Notes: generated from the sequence alone by a model not told the origin. A DNA stretch of 51,402 nucleotides from Erysipelotrichaceae bacterium (GCA_017432895.1 JAFRIG010000071.1:1-51402); one strand, 5' to 3'; counted from the stretch's first letter, positions 7,315 through 16,033 are shown. Translations and numbers: made by a program.

Positions 7315-7890
7315 TTAGCTTAAGAGCTTGTTTACAAGAGCCTGTACTTCGTGGTAGTCGTAACCGGCAGCTGTCAGCTTGTCTTTTCTTTCCTGACCGT
7401 TGCCCCACTTGCCCTGGATAACTTCCTTGGCAACTGCTTCGAGGTCTTTGCCGCCACCATGCATCAGTTCGTTGACCTTGGTCTGTACTTCGTGGTAGTC
7501 ATAGCCGGCTTCCGTCAGCTTGTCTTTTCTTTCCTGACCGTTGCCCCACTTGCCCTGGATGACTTCCTTGGCGAGTTCTTCGATCTTGGCAGCTCTCTTG
7601 GCGAGTCTTTCAGCTTCGAGTTTTTCAGCAGCTTCTTTAGCGGCTTTCTCGGCAGCCTCTTTAGCGTCGTTGGCAGCCTTGATCAGGCTGTTGGCCTTGG
7701 ATCTGACCTGCAGATAGCAGTCATAGCCGGCAGCTTCGAGCTTTTCCTTGATCTCTTTGTCGTCAGCGCCCCAAAGGCCATCAACGACTTCCTTGGCTAA
7801 AGTATCAACGTCTTTTTTAGCTTCAACTACAGCCTCTTTGATCTCTTCTTTGACTTCATCTTTTTTCTTGAAAGCATCAAATAAACCCAT
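7315..7890 (-). CDS. Protein with three CW_7 (Cpl-7 type) repeats and no export signal
   Basis: The 191-residue protein has an N-terminal MGLFDAFKKKDE segment, then three copies of the CW_7 repeat at about 30-70, 107-145 and 152-190. Each reads LAKEV(I/V)-x-G-x-WG, then a lysine-rich turn and AGYD-x-x-x-VQ. A lysine/alanine/glutamate coiled coil (about 70-105) separates repeats 1 and 2. In phage Cpl-7 lysozyme these repeats bind peptidoglycan muropeptides. Here there is no signal peptide, membrane segment or catalytic domain. Repeats 2 and 3 are nearly identical in DNA as well as protein, suggesting a recent duplication. The ribosome binding site is AAGGAGG. The gene is monocistronic, with a promoter at 7969-7997 and a terminator at 7281. 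Confidence 0.8.
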   Translation of the reverse strand: MGLFDAFKKKDEVKEEIKEAVVEAKKDVDTLAKEVVDGLWGADDKEIKEKLEAAGYDCYLQVRSKANSLIKAANDAKEAAEKAAKEAAEKLEAERLAKRAAKIEELAKEVIQGKWGNGQERKDKLTEAGYDYHEVQTKVNELMHGGGKDLEAVAKEVIQGKWGNGQERKDKLTAAGYDYHEVQALVNKLLS

Positions 7891-7968
7891 TAATTCAATC
7901 CTCCTTATACATTCAGATAAAATCTATCGGCATATAAATTATCAGCCAGAATATTTATCTACCTAAAT

Positions 7969-7997
7969 TATATAATATGTGATTTTCCTTGTGTAAA
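7969..7997 (-). promoter_or_regulatory. Promoter of the CW_7 repeat gene
   Basis: On the minus strand TTTACA (7997-7992) and TATATA (7974-7969) are 17 bases apart; an overlapping TATAAT lies two bases further on. The resulting leader is about 70 bases. Confidence 0.45.
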
Positions 7998-8044
7998 AAT
8001 TCTGCTGCAAAAGAGCTAAAATGCATTCACGGACTTCCTGGCTC

Positions 8045-9466
8045 CTATATAAACAGGTCATCACCCGAGATTCTGTTCAGAAATATGCCGGAATACTTGT
8101 TTTGTTTACATCCATTGGCACTGACCAGGGTAAGGTGTATCGCTTTCCCCGTTTTTGTTTCTTTTTGGAAAACAAACATCCTGTTTTGGATCTTTTCATA
8201 TTCTTCCTGATCCGGCGCATATTCTTCATTGGTGTATTTCATCTCGCAGAGATTGATGACCCCGTCCTTGCGGTCGATGATCAGGTCGATCTGAGCTCCT
8301 TTTTCAGACTTGACGGATCGCCAGGAATACTCCTGGGTTTCCATTCCGTTGATCCCCAGGAAGACCTTCATCTGATCGACGTGGTTCAGACATACGATCT
8401 CAAACGCATTTCCTCTCCATGCGTTGTATCCCGGTGTATTCAGGTATTCGTTCCACGATGAACATTTCCTGCTTTGAATGAATTCGATACTGAATAAGGT
8501 GAAAGGATCGATCAGCTGATACAAGGCATCGTTCTCTTCTTTGCTGTAATCAATGAACTTGCGGATGAAACCGCACTCTTCCAGTTCTTTCAGATCCTTT
8601 GTCAGAACCGATCCTCCACCGATCGCTTTGACCTTTGAAAGATCCGTTCTTGTCATTCCGCTCTTTTTTGTAGCGAGGGTTTCCAATATGGCAACATATT
8701 TCTCCGGATTGTGAAACAACGATCGAAACAGGTTGTCGTATTCGTTGTACAGATCGCCATATTCCTTGAAACACAGTTCATTGATATTCTGCGCCAGACT
8801 TAAGCGCTGATCAAAAAGATGCAGATAGTAAGGGATCCCGCCAAAGACCATGTAGCTTTCGATCATCTGACCTTTTGTCATGACGATATCGTTAAAATCA
8901 AACAGTTCTTCACACTCTTTCAGGGTAAATGGCGCCAGACGAATGCGTTTTGTGACCCGGTTGTGAAAACCTTTTCTATTGGTCAGCAGATTGTTTATGA
9001 TCCAGGAAGTGGCTGACCCGCAGACGATCAGCACAAGATCTTCCTGTGCAGATCCCCAGCTGTTCCAGAAATAATCCAGTGCGCTTTTAAAGTCGGATCT
9101 GGCCGTATCCATCCAAGGCAATTCATCAAGAAATACCACCCGTTTATTGTTAAGCGGTTCGCGATATATTACATCTGATTCCAGCAGTTCACGCAAACGC
9201 GAAAATGCCTCGAACCAGTCTTTTGGCATGGCTTTATCATTGCTGCCATAGGTGATCAGACTTTCATGAAAGGCACGCAGCTGTCCTTTTGTTTTTTCGT
9301 CCGTCAGTCCGGTCGCATAAAAAGAAAACTGCCGATTAAAGAATTCTCTTACCAGATAGGTTTTTCCGACTCTTCTTCTGCCATATACGACGACAAACTC
9401 CGGCTTTTTTGAATCAAGACAGCGATGCAGATCGTCCTTTTCCCGTTTTCTTCCAATTATCTTCAT
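8045..9466 (-). CDS. AAA ATPase with C-terminal DUF234 (PD-(D/E)xK-like) domain, copy 1
   Basis: A cytoplasmic ATPase of the ATPase_2/DUF234 type, 473 residues from the ATG at 9466. A GTG two codons upstream is also possible, but the AGGAG box is eight bases from this ATG and only two from the GTG. Walker A GRRRVGKT is at 29-36 and Walker B is VVFLDELPWMD. A winged-helix segment lies at about 255-310 (GMTRTDLSKVKAIGGGSVL). The C-terminal DUF234 domain carries QIDLIIDRKDG and CEMKY, that is the D...ExK core of PD-(D/E)xK nucleases. A paralogue lies at 21752. Cellular function of this family is not established. The promoter is overlaid by three copies of a private repeat (9483-9562), suggesting autoregulation. 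Confidence 0.9.
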   Translation of the reverse strand: MKIIGRKREKDDLHRCLDSKKPEFVVVYGRRRVGKTYLVREFFNRQFSFYATGLTDEKTKGQLRAFHESLITYGSNDKAMPKDWFEAFSRLRELLESDVIYREPLNNKRVVFLDELPWMDTARSDFKSALDYFWNSWGSAQEDLVLIVCGSATSWIINNLLTNRKGFHNRVTKRIRLAPFTLKECEELFDFNDIVMTKGQMIESYMVFGGIPYYLHLFDQRLSLAQNINELCFKEYGDLYNEYDNLFRSLFHNPEKYVAILETLATKKSGMTRTDLSKVKAIGGGSVLTKDLKELEECGFIRKFIDYSKEENDALYQLIDPFTLFSIEFIQSRKCSSWNEYLNTPGYNAWRGNAFEIVCLNHVDQMKVFLGINGMETQEYSWRSVKSEKGAQIDLIIDRKDGVINLCEMKYTNEEYAPDQEEYEKIQNRMFVFQKETKTGKAIHLTLVSANGCKQNKYSGIFLNRISGDDLFI

Positions 9467-9482
9467 ACTCACTTCTCCTATC

Positions 9483-9571
9483 TATAAATCGCCAAAAATG
9501 GTATAAAAACTAATATTTTGGCGAATTATAAGCTCTAAAATAATTATAAATCGCCAAAATATGTTTTTCAA
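9483..9571 (-). promoter_or_regulatory. Promoter of AAA/DUF234 copy 1 with three operator-like repeats
   Basis: On the minus strand TTGAAA (9571-9566) and TATAAT (9548-9543) are separated by exactly 17 bases. The 15-19 base repeat TATAAATCGCCAAAA occurs three times: 9483-9498 (plus orientation), 9513-9530 (inverted, reading TATAATTCGCCAAAATAT on the minus strand), and 9544-9562 (plus orientation). The last copy fills the -35/-10 spacer, the middle one covers the first transcribed bases, and the first sits just before the ribosome binding site. That placement is typical of a repressor operator. Confidence 0.6.
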
Positions 9572-9706
9572 TATACTTTTTGTTTATGAAATATCATTAT
9601 TTAAGCAGATCGAGGAAGCACACTTTTGCACATGGAGATATGGAAGTTTATCGAAGATTCACATGGCGGTATATGGAAGCAACAGAAGTATCATCCACGA
9701 GCGAAA

Positions 9707-9737
9707 GAAAAGCTGTAACCTTTTTGATTACAGCTTA
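9707..9737 (-). terminator. Terminator of the M16 peptidase gene
   Basis: On the minus strand AAGCTGTAA and TTACAGCTT form a nine-base stem followed by TTCTTTC, starting a few bases beyond the stop at 9743. The bases between this hairpin and the copies at 9544-9562 (about 140 bases) hold nothing I can identify. Confidence 0.6.
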
Positions 9738-9742
9738 TTTGG

Positions 9743-12646
9743 TTAGTGGTTTCCGCTGCTGAGATCGAAGATCGTATCAAGCTTATCCTTGCAGTTTTCA
9801 AGGGCAGCCTTGTTGCCGATGACGCAGACGTTGTTGTCTTTGTTGACATATTCGAAGAGCTCTATTGCTTCTTTGAGATCCTCGAGATCACAATTCAGTA
9901 TCTCATTTAAGATCTTACATTTGTCTTCGTAGCTGTAGTCCATCATATATTCCATGTCGGAAGTGATGATGGAAGCTTTTAATGACTGTAGAGGATCGAA
10001 GTCACCGGTCGTACCGACGATGTAGTTTTCGATGTCTTTGCCTTTGTCACAGAAATCCTTGAGGTAGTCGACTGTTTCTTCGTAGATCTTTAACGAATTG
10101 GCAGGATTGGGATCGCGATAGGAGTAGAAGGAAGCCGAACGGGCGATACCGGAACGGAAGCCGCAGCCGTAGGCTCCGCCTTTGACTCTGATGTTGTTCC
10201 AGAGGTAGTCGTAGGTCAGGATATTGGATAAGACAAACATCGCCCCGATCTTTTTGACTTTTTCGTTGAGCACGGAACTCTTGGCGGCAAAGGAGACGTT
10301 GGCGGGAACGGCGATGCCTTCGTTTCTTCGGCCTAAAGGTTTGATCGCATAAGCTTCACCTATAGCTCCACTTGGGGTATCGGCCAGAATGGCTTGCGCA
10401 TTATCATTCGCATTTTCGCCGGCTAAGGAGAGCGTGTATCTTTCCTTGACGAAGAGTCTTTCCTGCAGCTTCTTCAGGATGTCGATGAAACGGTCTGATT
10501 TTTCTTCCCAGTTTTCATCCAGATCCTTGAGATAGCGGTAGGCTTCATAGCCCTTGGCATACTCGGCCGTAGCGGCGATGGATGAGGAATAGGCGGATGC
10601 CCGCTGGACGGCCAGAGAGTGGCCGGCGCCGACATAGGTCTGTTCCATGACGAAGATGTTCTGTTTGAGGATATTTCTGATCGCTTCCCTGTCAGAGAAG
10701 TCGGTGTGATAGAGAACTTCCTTGACTAAATCGATACCTTGGCCGTCATTGCGATATAAGGACGACCAGCTGATCAGGATGAAGTTCTTGTCACTTGCGT
10801 CTTTGAAGGATCTCGAACCGGTCAGAGAAGTCGAGAAGTCACCCAGGATCGACTTCATAAGTCGATTGAGCGTAAGGGTATCGTATTTCTCTGTTTTGAG
10901 ATTTCCTAAAAGCGTCATCATCTGGGCGGCAATCGTGACTTCTTCTTCCTTTAGATCGTCGCAGCGGATGATCAGAGAATCATAGCTGATGCCGTTGGTC
11001 GCAGCCGGATGATAAAGGACTTTGACACTTTCGCATTCCTGATATTCAATCGGGTATTGACTTGGGGTCTTTTTCAGATCATCCAGATGCAAGGCCGGCA
11101 GGGTGGCTTTCTGTTCCGGTGTGTCTTCCTGAGACTGCCAGATAGATAGCTGCCTGTTCATGGCGACCAGTTCTTCTTTTTCTTCTTTCGTCCAGGATGA
11201 AGCGATCTTGGCGAGTTTCGCTTTTTCTTTGGTGATCTTTTCCTGACCTAAGGTATTGGAAGGTTTCAGGTAGATCTTTGCCCAGTGTTTTGAATCGAGG
11301 ATGAACTCTTTGATCAGATCTTCGTAGTAGGAAGTGTTGAGTTTTTCTCTGAGTGAATTGAAGAGGTCGTTGTAGCAGATACTGGCGGCAGGATCACCGT
11401 CGTAGAGCCAGGAATCCAGGGAGCTTATCGCAAAGATCAGACCCTTGGGCATGCCGCCGAAGTCTCTTTCTTTGGCTTTGAATTCGCGCTGGTTCAAGGC
11501 CGCTTCCAGTTCTTCACGGTCGAGACCTTTTTCGACCGCTTCCTTAAGTACTTCTTTGATCGTCTCAGCGATAATTTCCTTATTTTCCAGATCGCAGTTC
11601 TGGACACCGATCTCGATATAAGGCTGGTAGATGCCATCCTGTACGTCGAAGTAGGCGTCTTCACCCAGGCCTTTGGATAAGATGGCTTTCTTGAGCGGGG
11701 ATTCATTGCTGGAAGAAAGGACGGAGGAGATCAAGGAGAAGGCGGCGATCTTTTCATATTCGTCGAAGTCGCCGATGACATAGCCATAGGCCAACTGGCT
11801 CTTGCCGGAGGGATCATCTTCCGGGGAGATCTCGTATTCTCTGGTCAGTTCATTAGTGACCGGGGCCTGTTTGGTGATGACTATCTTTTCACCTTCATCG
11901 CCATAGGCACAAAGGTATTCCTCATCGATGATGCCGAGTATCTTTTCGATGTCCATGTCACCATCTAAGAAAATATAGGAATTGGATGGATTGTAGTGCT
12001 TGCGGTGGGTTGCACAGAACTGTTCGTAGCTCAGATCGGTGATGAAATCAGGATCGCCACCCGACTCGTTGCCATAGCAGGTATCCGGGAACAGACTGTG
12101 CATCATCAGCCTTCCTTTGACCCCTTCCGCCGAAGAGAAGGCACCCTTCATCTCGTTGAAGACGACGCCTTTGTAGATGGGCTGCTCATCGACATCATTG
12201 AGTTCGTAATGCCAGCCTTCCTGGCGGAAGATATTGGGGTTTGATAGAACTAACGGATTGAAGACCGCATCCAGGTAGACCCGCATCAGGTTGACGAAGT
12301 CTTTGTCGTTGCGGGATGAGACCGGATAGACCGTCTTGTCGGGGAAGGTGATCGCATTTAAGAATGTCTGCAAAGAACCTTTTAACAGATCGACAAAGGG
12401 TTCTCTGACCGGATACTTTTTGGAACCGTTTAAAACGGAATGTTCCAGGATGTGAAAGACACCGGTATCGTCGACCGGTGTGGTCTTGAAACCGATCGAA
12501 AAAGTCTTGTTTTCATCGTCTCTTTTTAACCAGATCGTACGGGCACCGGTCTTGAGGTGGACCATTTCGTACATGTCCGCTTCGATCTCTTGAAGATGAC
12601 GGACGCGGTTGACTTTAAAGCCATGAATGATAGTGTTTATTTCCAT
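9743..12646 (-). CDS. M16C family zinc metallopeptidase (presequence-protease/insulinase type)
   Basis: The 967-residue protein has the inverted zinc motif HILEH at 65-69, followed by the M16C hallmark LNGSKKYPV and LLKGSLQTFLNAITFPDKT. A second, non-catalytic half contains the GGAYGCGF stretch used for substrate closure. The length matches single-chain PreP/Cym1-like enzymes that degrade peptides. No signal peptide is present, so it probably works in the cytoplasm on oligopeptides. It stands alone between the AAA ATPase and the divergent glucose-6-phosphate isomerase gene. The ribosome binding site is GGAGAA ahead of the ATG at 12646. Confidence 0.93.
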   Translation of the reverse strand: MEINTIIHGFKVNRVRHLQEIEADMYEMVHLKTGARTIWLKRDDENKTFSIGFKTTPVDDTGVFHILEHSVLNGSKKYPVREPFVDLLKGSLQTFLNAITFPDKTVYPVSSRNDKDFVNLMRVYLDAVFNPLVLSNPNIFRQEGWHYELNDVDEQPIYKGVVFNEMKGAFSSAEGVKGRLMMHSLFPDTCYGNESGGDPDFITDLSYEQFCATHRKHYNPSNSYIFLDGDMDIEKILGIIDEEYLCAYGDEGEKIVITKQAPVTNELTREYEISPEDDPSGKSQLAYGYVIGDFDEYEKIAAFSLISSVLSSSNESPLKKAILSKGLGEDAYFDVQDGIYQPYIEIGVQNCDLENKEIIAETIKEVLKEAVEKGLDREELEAALNQREFKAKERDFGGMPKGLIFAISSLDSWLYDGDPAASICYNDLFNSLREKLNTSYYEDLIKEFILDSKHWAKIYLKPSNTLGQEKITKEKAKLAKIASSWTKEEKEELVAMNRQLSIWQSQEDTPEQKATLPALHLDDLKKTPSQYPIEYQECESVKVLYHPAATNGISYDSLIIRCDDLKEEEVTIAAQMMTLLGNLKTEKYDTLTLNRLMKSILGDFSTSLTGSRSFKDASDKNFILISWSSLYRNDGQGIDLVKEVLYHTDFSDREAIRNILKQNIFVMEQTYVGAGHSLAVQRASAYSSSIAATAEYAKGYEAYRYLKDLDENWEEKSDRFIDILKKLQERLFVKERYTLSLAGENANDNAQAILADTPSGAIGEAYAIKPLGRRNEGIAVPANVSFAAKSSVLNEKVKKIGAMFVLSNILTYDYLWNNIRVKGGAYGCGFRSGIARSASFYSYRDPNPANSLKIYEETVDYLKDFCDKGKDIENYIVGTTGDFDPLQSLKASIITSDMEYMMDYSYEDKCKILNEILNCDLEDLKEAIELFEYVNKDNNVCVIGNKAALENCKDKLDTIFDLSSGNH

Positions 12647-12788
12647 ACTTTTTATTCTCCAAACAAATGAATTATATCACGATATGGACAAGGCTATTTT
12701 GTCAGAGCCGATAAAACATTAAATAAAGGAAAAAACTGAAGGGATGTCACAGAGTTAAGATGTTACAGTTAAGAAAAGAGGTGCTTAT

Positions 12789-13349
12789 ATGAATAAAGAA
12801 ATGAAGATCATCGAATCCGGTATCTTTGAAAGTTTTGAGGGTGATATTATTTCCGATCAGGTGAAGAAGACTTGTAAGTTATATGAGTCGGCCAAGGGTT
12901 TTTATGAAAGTATCGATGAGAGTCTATCTGACGATACAATAATGTACGAAGTGACAGGTATCGATGCCGACAAGCAGGAAGAGGGTTATCTCAACTGGGC
13001 CATCTCGCTTTTGCATCCCCTTACCGTAAATGGCGAATGCAACATGACCAGAGGCCACTTCCATAACGATCTCAATTGCGAAGAGTACTACTGGTGTGCC
13101 AAGGGTGAGGGATTGTTGATGCTGATGAACGAAGAAGGGGAGTGCTGGTGCGAGAAGATGCATCCGGGAACTCTGCATCATATTAACGGTCATCATGGCC
13201 ATCGGCTGATCAATACGGGAGATGAAGATCTGAAAGTGATCTGTGTCTGGAACGCCAATGCCGGTCACGACTACGAAAGGATCGAGAAACATCCTTTTCC
13301 CTACCGAGTCTATAAAGACGGTAATAAGATCACAGTCAAATCACGCTAA
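12789..13349 (+). CDS. pgiA: Cupin-type glucose-6-phosphate isomerase (archaeal-type)
   Basis: A 186-residue cupin of the archaeal glucose-6-phosphate isomerase family, which converts glucose 6-phosphate and fructose 6-phosphate in glycolysis. The metal-binding residues are all present: H90 and H92 in TRGHFH, E99 in NCEEYYWC, and H138 in INGHHGHRL. These correspond, two positions on, to the ligands reported for the Pyrococcus furiosus enzyme (88, 90, 97, 136). Family stretches KGEGLLMLM, HPGTLHHI and NTGDEDL follow. It is unrelated to the usual SIS-fold Pgi of bacteria. A GAGGTG box lies seven bases before the ATG. It is probably transcribed alone, upstream of the hydrolase gene. Confidence 0.9.
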   Translation: MNKEMKIIESGIFESFEGDIISDQVKKTCKLYESAKGFYESIDESLSDDTIMYEVTGIDADKQEEGYLNWAISLLHPLTVNGECNMTRGHFHNDLNCEEYYWCAKGEGLLMLMNEEGECWCEKMHPGTLHHINGHHGHRLINTGDEDLKVICVWNANAGHDYERIEKHPFPYRVYKDGNKITVKSR

Positions 13350-13414
13350 ACCTTTTAAACAAAGGTAAAAGGCAAATGAATTATAATTAAGGTAAGAAAG
13401 ACGAGGAAAACATA

Positions 13415-14179
13415 ATGTGGAATGATTTCAATACCGGCGATTATAATGGAATGATCGCAGAGACCATTCAAATCAACGGCCATAATGGCGATGAGATCCA
13501 CGCCTACTATTCCCATCCTTTGAAAAAGGATAAGGTAGGCAGCATCGTTCTCATACCGCATATGCCCGGCTGGGACGAGTGGTGCCGTGAGACGGCAAGA
13601 AGATTCACGGAACACGGCTTCGCGGTTTTGTGTCCGGATATCTACAGCCGTTACGGTACCGGTACACCGGTGGAAGTTTCCGGCCGCATGAGAGAGGCAG
13701 GCGGGGTACCTGATGAAAGCGTCATGGGTGATACCAAGGCTTCGATGGAATTCCTTAGAGACCAGGAAGAAGCCAACGGCAAGGTCGGGGTCATCGGTAT
13801 GTGTTCAGGTGGCAGACATGCTTTTCTGGCGGCCTGCACTCTGGAAGGCATCGATGCGGCAGTTGACTGCTGGGGTGGCGGTGTCATCATGGCCAAGGAA
13901 GAACTCAGTGAGGCCAGACCGGTCTCGCCGATCGAATATGCCGATGGGCTTAACTGTCCGCTTTTAGGCATCTTCGGCAACGACGACCGGCATCCGGGTC
14001 CTGAGGAGGTCAACGAGACCGAAAGGATCCTGAAAGAAAAAGGCAAGGACTATGAGTTCCACCGCTATGACGGAGCGACTCATGGCATCTGGTATTACGA
14101 CAAGGGCATGTATAGACAGGAACAGGCGATGGATTCCTGGAACAAAGCCCTGGCTTTCTTTGAAAAGTATCTCAAATAA
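13415..14179 (+). CDS. Dienelactone hydrolase family protein
   Basis: A 254-residue alpha/beta hydrolase with the dienelactone hydrolase triad in order: Cys130 in the nucleophile elbow GVIGMCSGGR, an Asp at 190-191 in FGNDDRHP, and His223 in GATHGIW. The family's cysteine nucleophile replaces the usual serine. The real substrate is unknown; most members outside aromatic degraders act on unidentified esters or lactones. The ribosome binding site is GAGGAA, and TATAAT lies upstream at about 13382. It is followed three bases later by a radical SAM gene, so the two are likely one operon. Confidence 0.9.
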   Translation: MWNDFNTGDYNGMIAETIQINGHNGDEIHAYYSHPLKKDKVGSIVLIPHMPGWDEWCRETARRFTEHGFAVLCPDIYSRYGTGTPVEVSGRMREAGGVPDESVMGDTKASMEFLRDQEEANGKVGVIGMCSGGRHAFLAACTLEGIDAAVDCWGGGVIMAKEELSEARPVSPIEYADGLNCPLLGIFGNDDRHPGPEEVNETERILKEKGKDYEFHRYDGATHGIWYYDKGMYRQEQAMDSWNKALAFFEKYLK

Positions 14180-14182
14180 ACA

Positions 14183-15400
14183 ATGAAAAGTTCCACTCCT
14201 TTCACCCTGATGGTCAAGCCGATCGGTTCGGCCTGCAACATGGCCTGCAAGTACTGCTACTATCTGGGCAATCAGCTAAGTCAAAGAAAGCCGATGTCCT
14301 ATGAGACATTGGAGACACTGATCAGAAACTATTTTGAAAGTTCACCCGGACCGGTGCTGTCTTTCATATGGCATGGCGGAGAGCCGACTTTAAGAGGCCT
14401 GGACTTCTTTAAAAAAGCCGTGGAGCTGCAAAAGAAGTATCTGCCAAAGGGTTATGAATGTTGGAACAATCTACAGACCAACGGTCTGGCTTTAAATGAG
14501 GAGTGGTGTGCTTTTCTGAAGAAGGAGTCTTTTGATGTCGGTCTTTCGATCGACGGCAACAAAATGATCCACGACTTCTTCCGCAAAGATGCGACAGGCA
14601 ACGAGACCTATGAGAGGATCAAAGCCAATATCGCTTTACTTAAAAGATACGGAATCAGACCGGATCTGCTTTGTACGGTCAATGCGTTGACTTGCGAGAA
14701 CGCGTACAGTGTCTATCAGGCCCTCAAGGAGCTGGATACCGGCTGGATACAGTTCATCCCCATCGTCAACAAGAATGAAAACGATGAGCTCGACGAAGAT
14801 TCTCTGGATGTAAAGAGATATGCTTCCTTTTTAAAGACTATCTTCTATCAATGGCTTTATAACGATCTCGACAAGCTGGGTGTGCAGCTTTTCATGGAGA
14901 TGCTGCAGGTCTATGCCGGCAGTCAGCAGACTCTGTGCTGGCTGCAGGAAAAATGCGGGGCGGTACCGGTCGTTGAAAGTAACGGCAACGTCTATTCCTG
15001 CGACCACTTCGTCAGGGAAAAACACTATCTGGGCAATATAAATGAAGACTCATTGGCTCAGATCATGGAAGGCGAGAAACAAAAAAGTTTCGCCGCTTTA
15101 AAAAGTACCTTAAGTGAAAAATGTCAGGACTGCCGCTATCTGAAGATTTGCCACGGGGGTTGCATCAAAGACCGTGATCGTAACAACGAAAACGTCTTGT
15201 GTGAAGCCTACCTGGAAGTCTTTAATGAAGTTGAAGAGCCTTTGAAACTGACGGCTAAACTGATGAAAGAAGGCGTGCCGATCAAGAAGGTCATGGAGAC
15301 TTTAAGAGCCCAAAGAGATGAGAAGTGGAAGGATGTCAAAGGAAACGCTCCCTGTCCCTGCGGTAGCGGCAGGAAATACAAACATTGCTGCGGCAAGTGA
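14183..15400 (+). CDS. Anaerobic sulfatase-maturating radical SAM enzyme with SEC-C tail
   Basis: The 405-residue protein has a radical SAM cluster motif CNMACKYC (C18, C22, C25) near the N-terminus, with the family's following YYLGN. The SPASM region has cysteines in WLQEKCGAVP, SCDHFVREKHYLGN and CQDCRYLKICHGGC. This is the layout of AslB/ChuR-type anaerobic sulfatase maturases, which convert a Cys or Ser in a sulfatase into formylglycine. It ends with PCPCGSGRKYKHCC (about 390-404), a complete SEC-C zinc-binding motif usually found in SecA tails. No sulfatase is in the window, so the target is unknown. It directly follows the hydrolase gene. Confidence 0.9.
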   Translation: MKSSTPFTLMVKPIGSACNMACKYCYYLGNQLSQRKPMSYETLETLIRNYFESSPGPVLSFIWHGGEPTLRGLDFFKKAVELQKKYLPKGYECWNNLQTNGLALNEEWCAFLKKESFDVGLSIDGNKMIHDFFRKDATGNETYERIKANIALLKRYGIRPDLLCTVNALTCENAYSVYQALKELDTGWIQFIPIVNKNENDELDEDSLDVKRYASFLKTIFYQWLYNDLDKLGVQLFMEMLQVYAGSQQTLCWLQEKCGAVPVVESNGNVYSCDHFVREKHYLGNINEDSLAQIMEGEKQKSFAALKSTLSEKCQDCRYLKICHGGCIKDRDRNNENVLCEAYLEVFNEVEEPLKLTAKLMKEGVPIKKVMETLRAQRDEKWKDVKGNAPCPCGSGRKYKHCCGK

Positions 15401-15420
15401 CGACAGTCACTGTTTTGTTT
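15396..15420 (+). terminator. Terminator overlapping the radical SAM stop codon
   Basis: AGTGAC-GACA-GTCACT followed by GTTTTGTTT; the TGA stop (15398-15400) is inside the 5' arm. Confidence 0.65.
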
Positions 15421-15448
15421 AGATGATAGGTGAAAGAAGGAAAATCTC

Positions 15449-16009
15449 ATGCGAAATATACTTTTATTCATCTTCATCTTATTAATGCTGGTGGCATGTA
15501 AACCCACTGTTAATGAAAAACCTGTGGTCTATGAGGGCGAACACGCGGATCTGTTTTCTGAGCTGCCCGACAGACCTGAAGAAGGAGGAGACATCTTCAT
15601 CGTAGCCAACGACGGTTTGCACAATGAAGAAATCTGGGATGCTTTCTATGAACAGGTCAAGGCAGGACAAGAGGCAAGTCTTTTGATCGGGGCTTATACG
15701 ATCGAGGGTGATGTGATCTATAAGCTGCTGGAATATGACGGTTCTATCTTCTCTCTCAACGAAGATAACAGCCGCGATTCGTATGCTTCTATTGTGCCTG
15801 ATAGAATAGAGCGCACCAATCTTTACTACCTTGAATACCAAAGCAAAGAAGAAGTGAATGGTCAAGAGAAGCCGTTCATGAACCGCTATTGTTTTCTAAG
15901 TGATGAAGTCTATGATGAAGAAGGACTTAATAAGGTTTTTGAGAAATTTAAGACCGGCGAAGAAAGCGGCCTGCTGATGGTGTGGGGCTATTCAGGAATG
16001 ATCAGATGA
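15449..16009 (+). CDS. Secreted lipoprotein, DUF4362-like
   Basis: A 186-residue protein with a lipoprotein signal: a hydrophobic stretch at about 3-15 and the lipobox LVAC, giving a predicted lipidated Cys17. The mature part begins with an acidic linker. It then has DIFIVANDG, then QVKAGQEASLLIGAYTIEGD and LLEYDGSIF, the order of conserved segments in DUF4362 lipoproteins of Bacillota. The role of that family is unknown. A GAAGG-like site precedes the ATG. The gene stands between two terminators (15396 and 16010), so it is probably monocistronic. Confidence 0.8.
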   Translation: MRNILLFIFILLMLVACKPTVNEKPVVYEGEHADLFSELPDRPEEGGDIFIVANDGLHNEEIWDAFYEQVKAGQEASLLIGAYTIEGDVIYKLLEYDGSIFSLNEDNSRDSYASIVPDRIERTNLYYLEYQSKEEVNGQEKPFMNRYCFLSDEVYDEEGLNKVFEKFKTGEESGLLMVWGYSGMIR

Positions 16010-16033
16010 GGGCATCGAAAGATGTCCTTTTAT
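16010..16033 (+). terminator. Terminator of the DUF4362-like lipoprotein gene
   Basis: GGGCATC-GAAA-GATGTCC (one G-T pair, GNRA loop) followed by TTTTATTT, starting at the base after the stop codon. Confidence 0.7.

Noticed and set aside
9561..9762. Two overlapping plus-strand ORFs of about 60 codons between the ATPase and M16 genes
   Set aside because: No ribosome binding site, they overlap the ATPase promoter and run into the M16 terminator and coding region; no recognisable motif.
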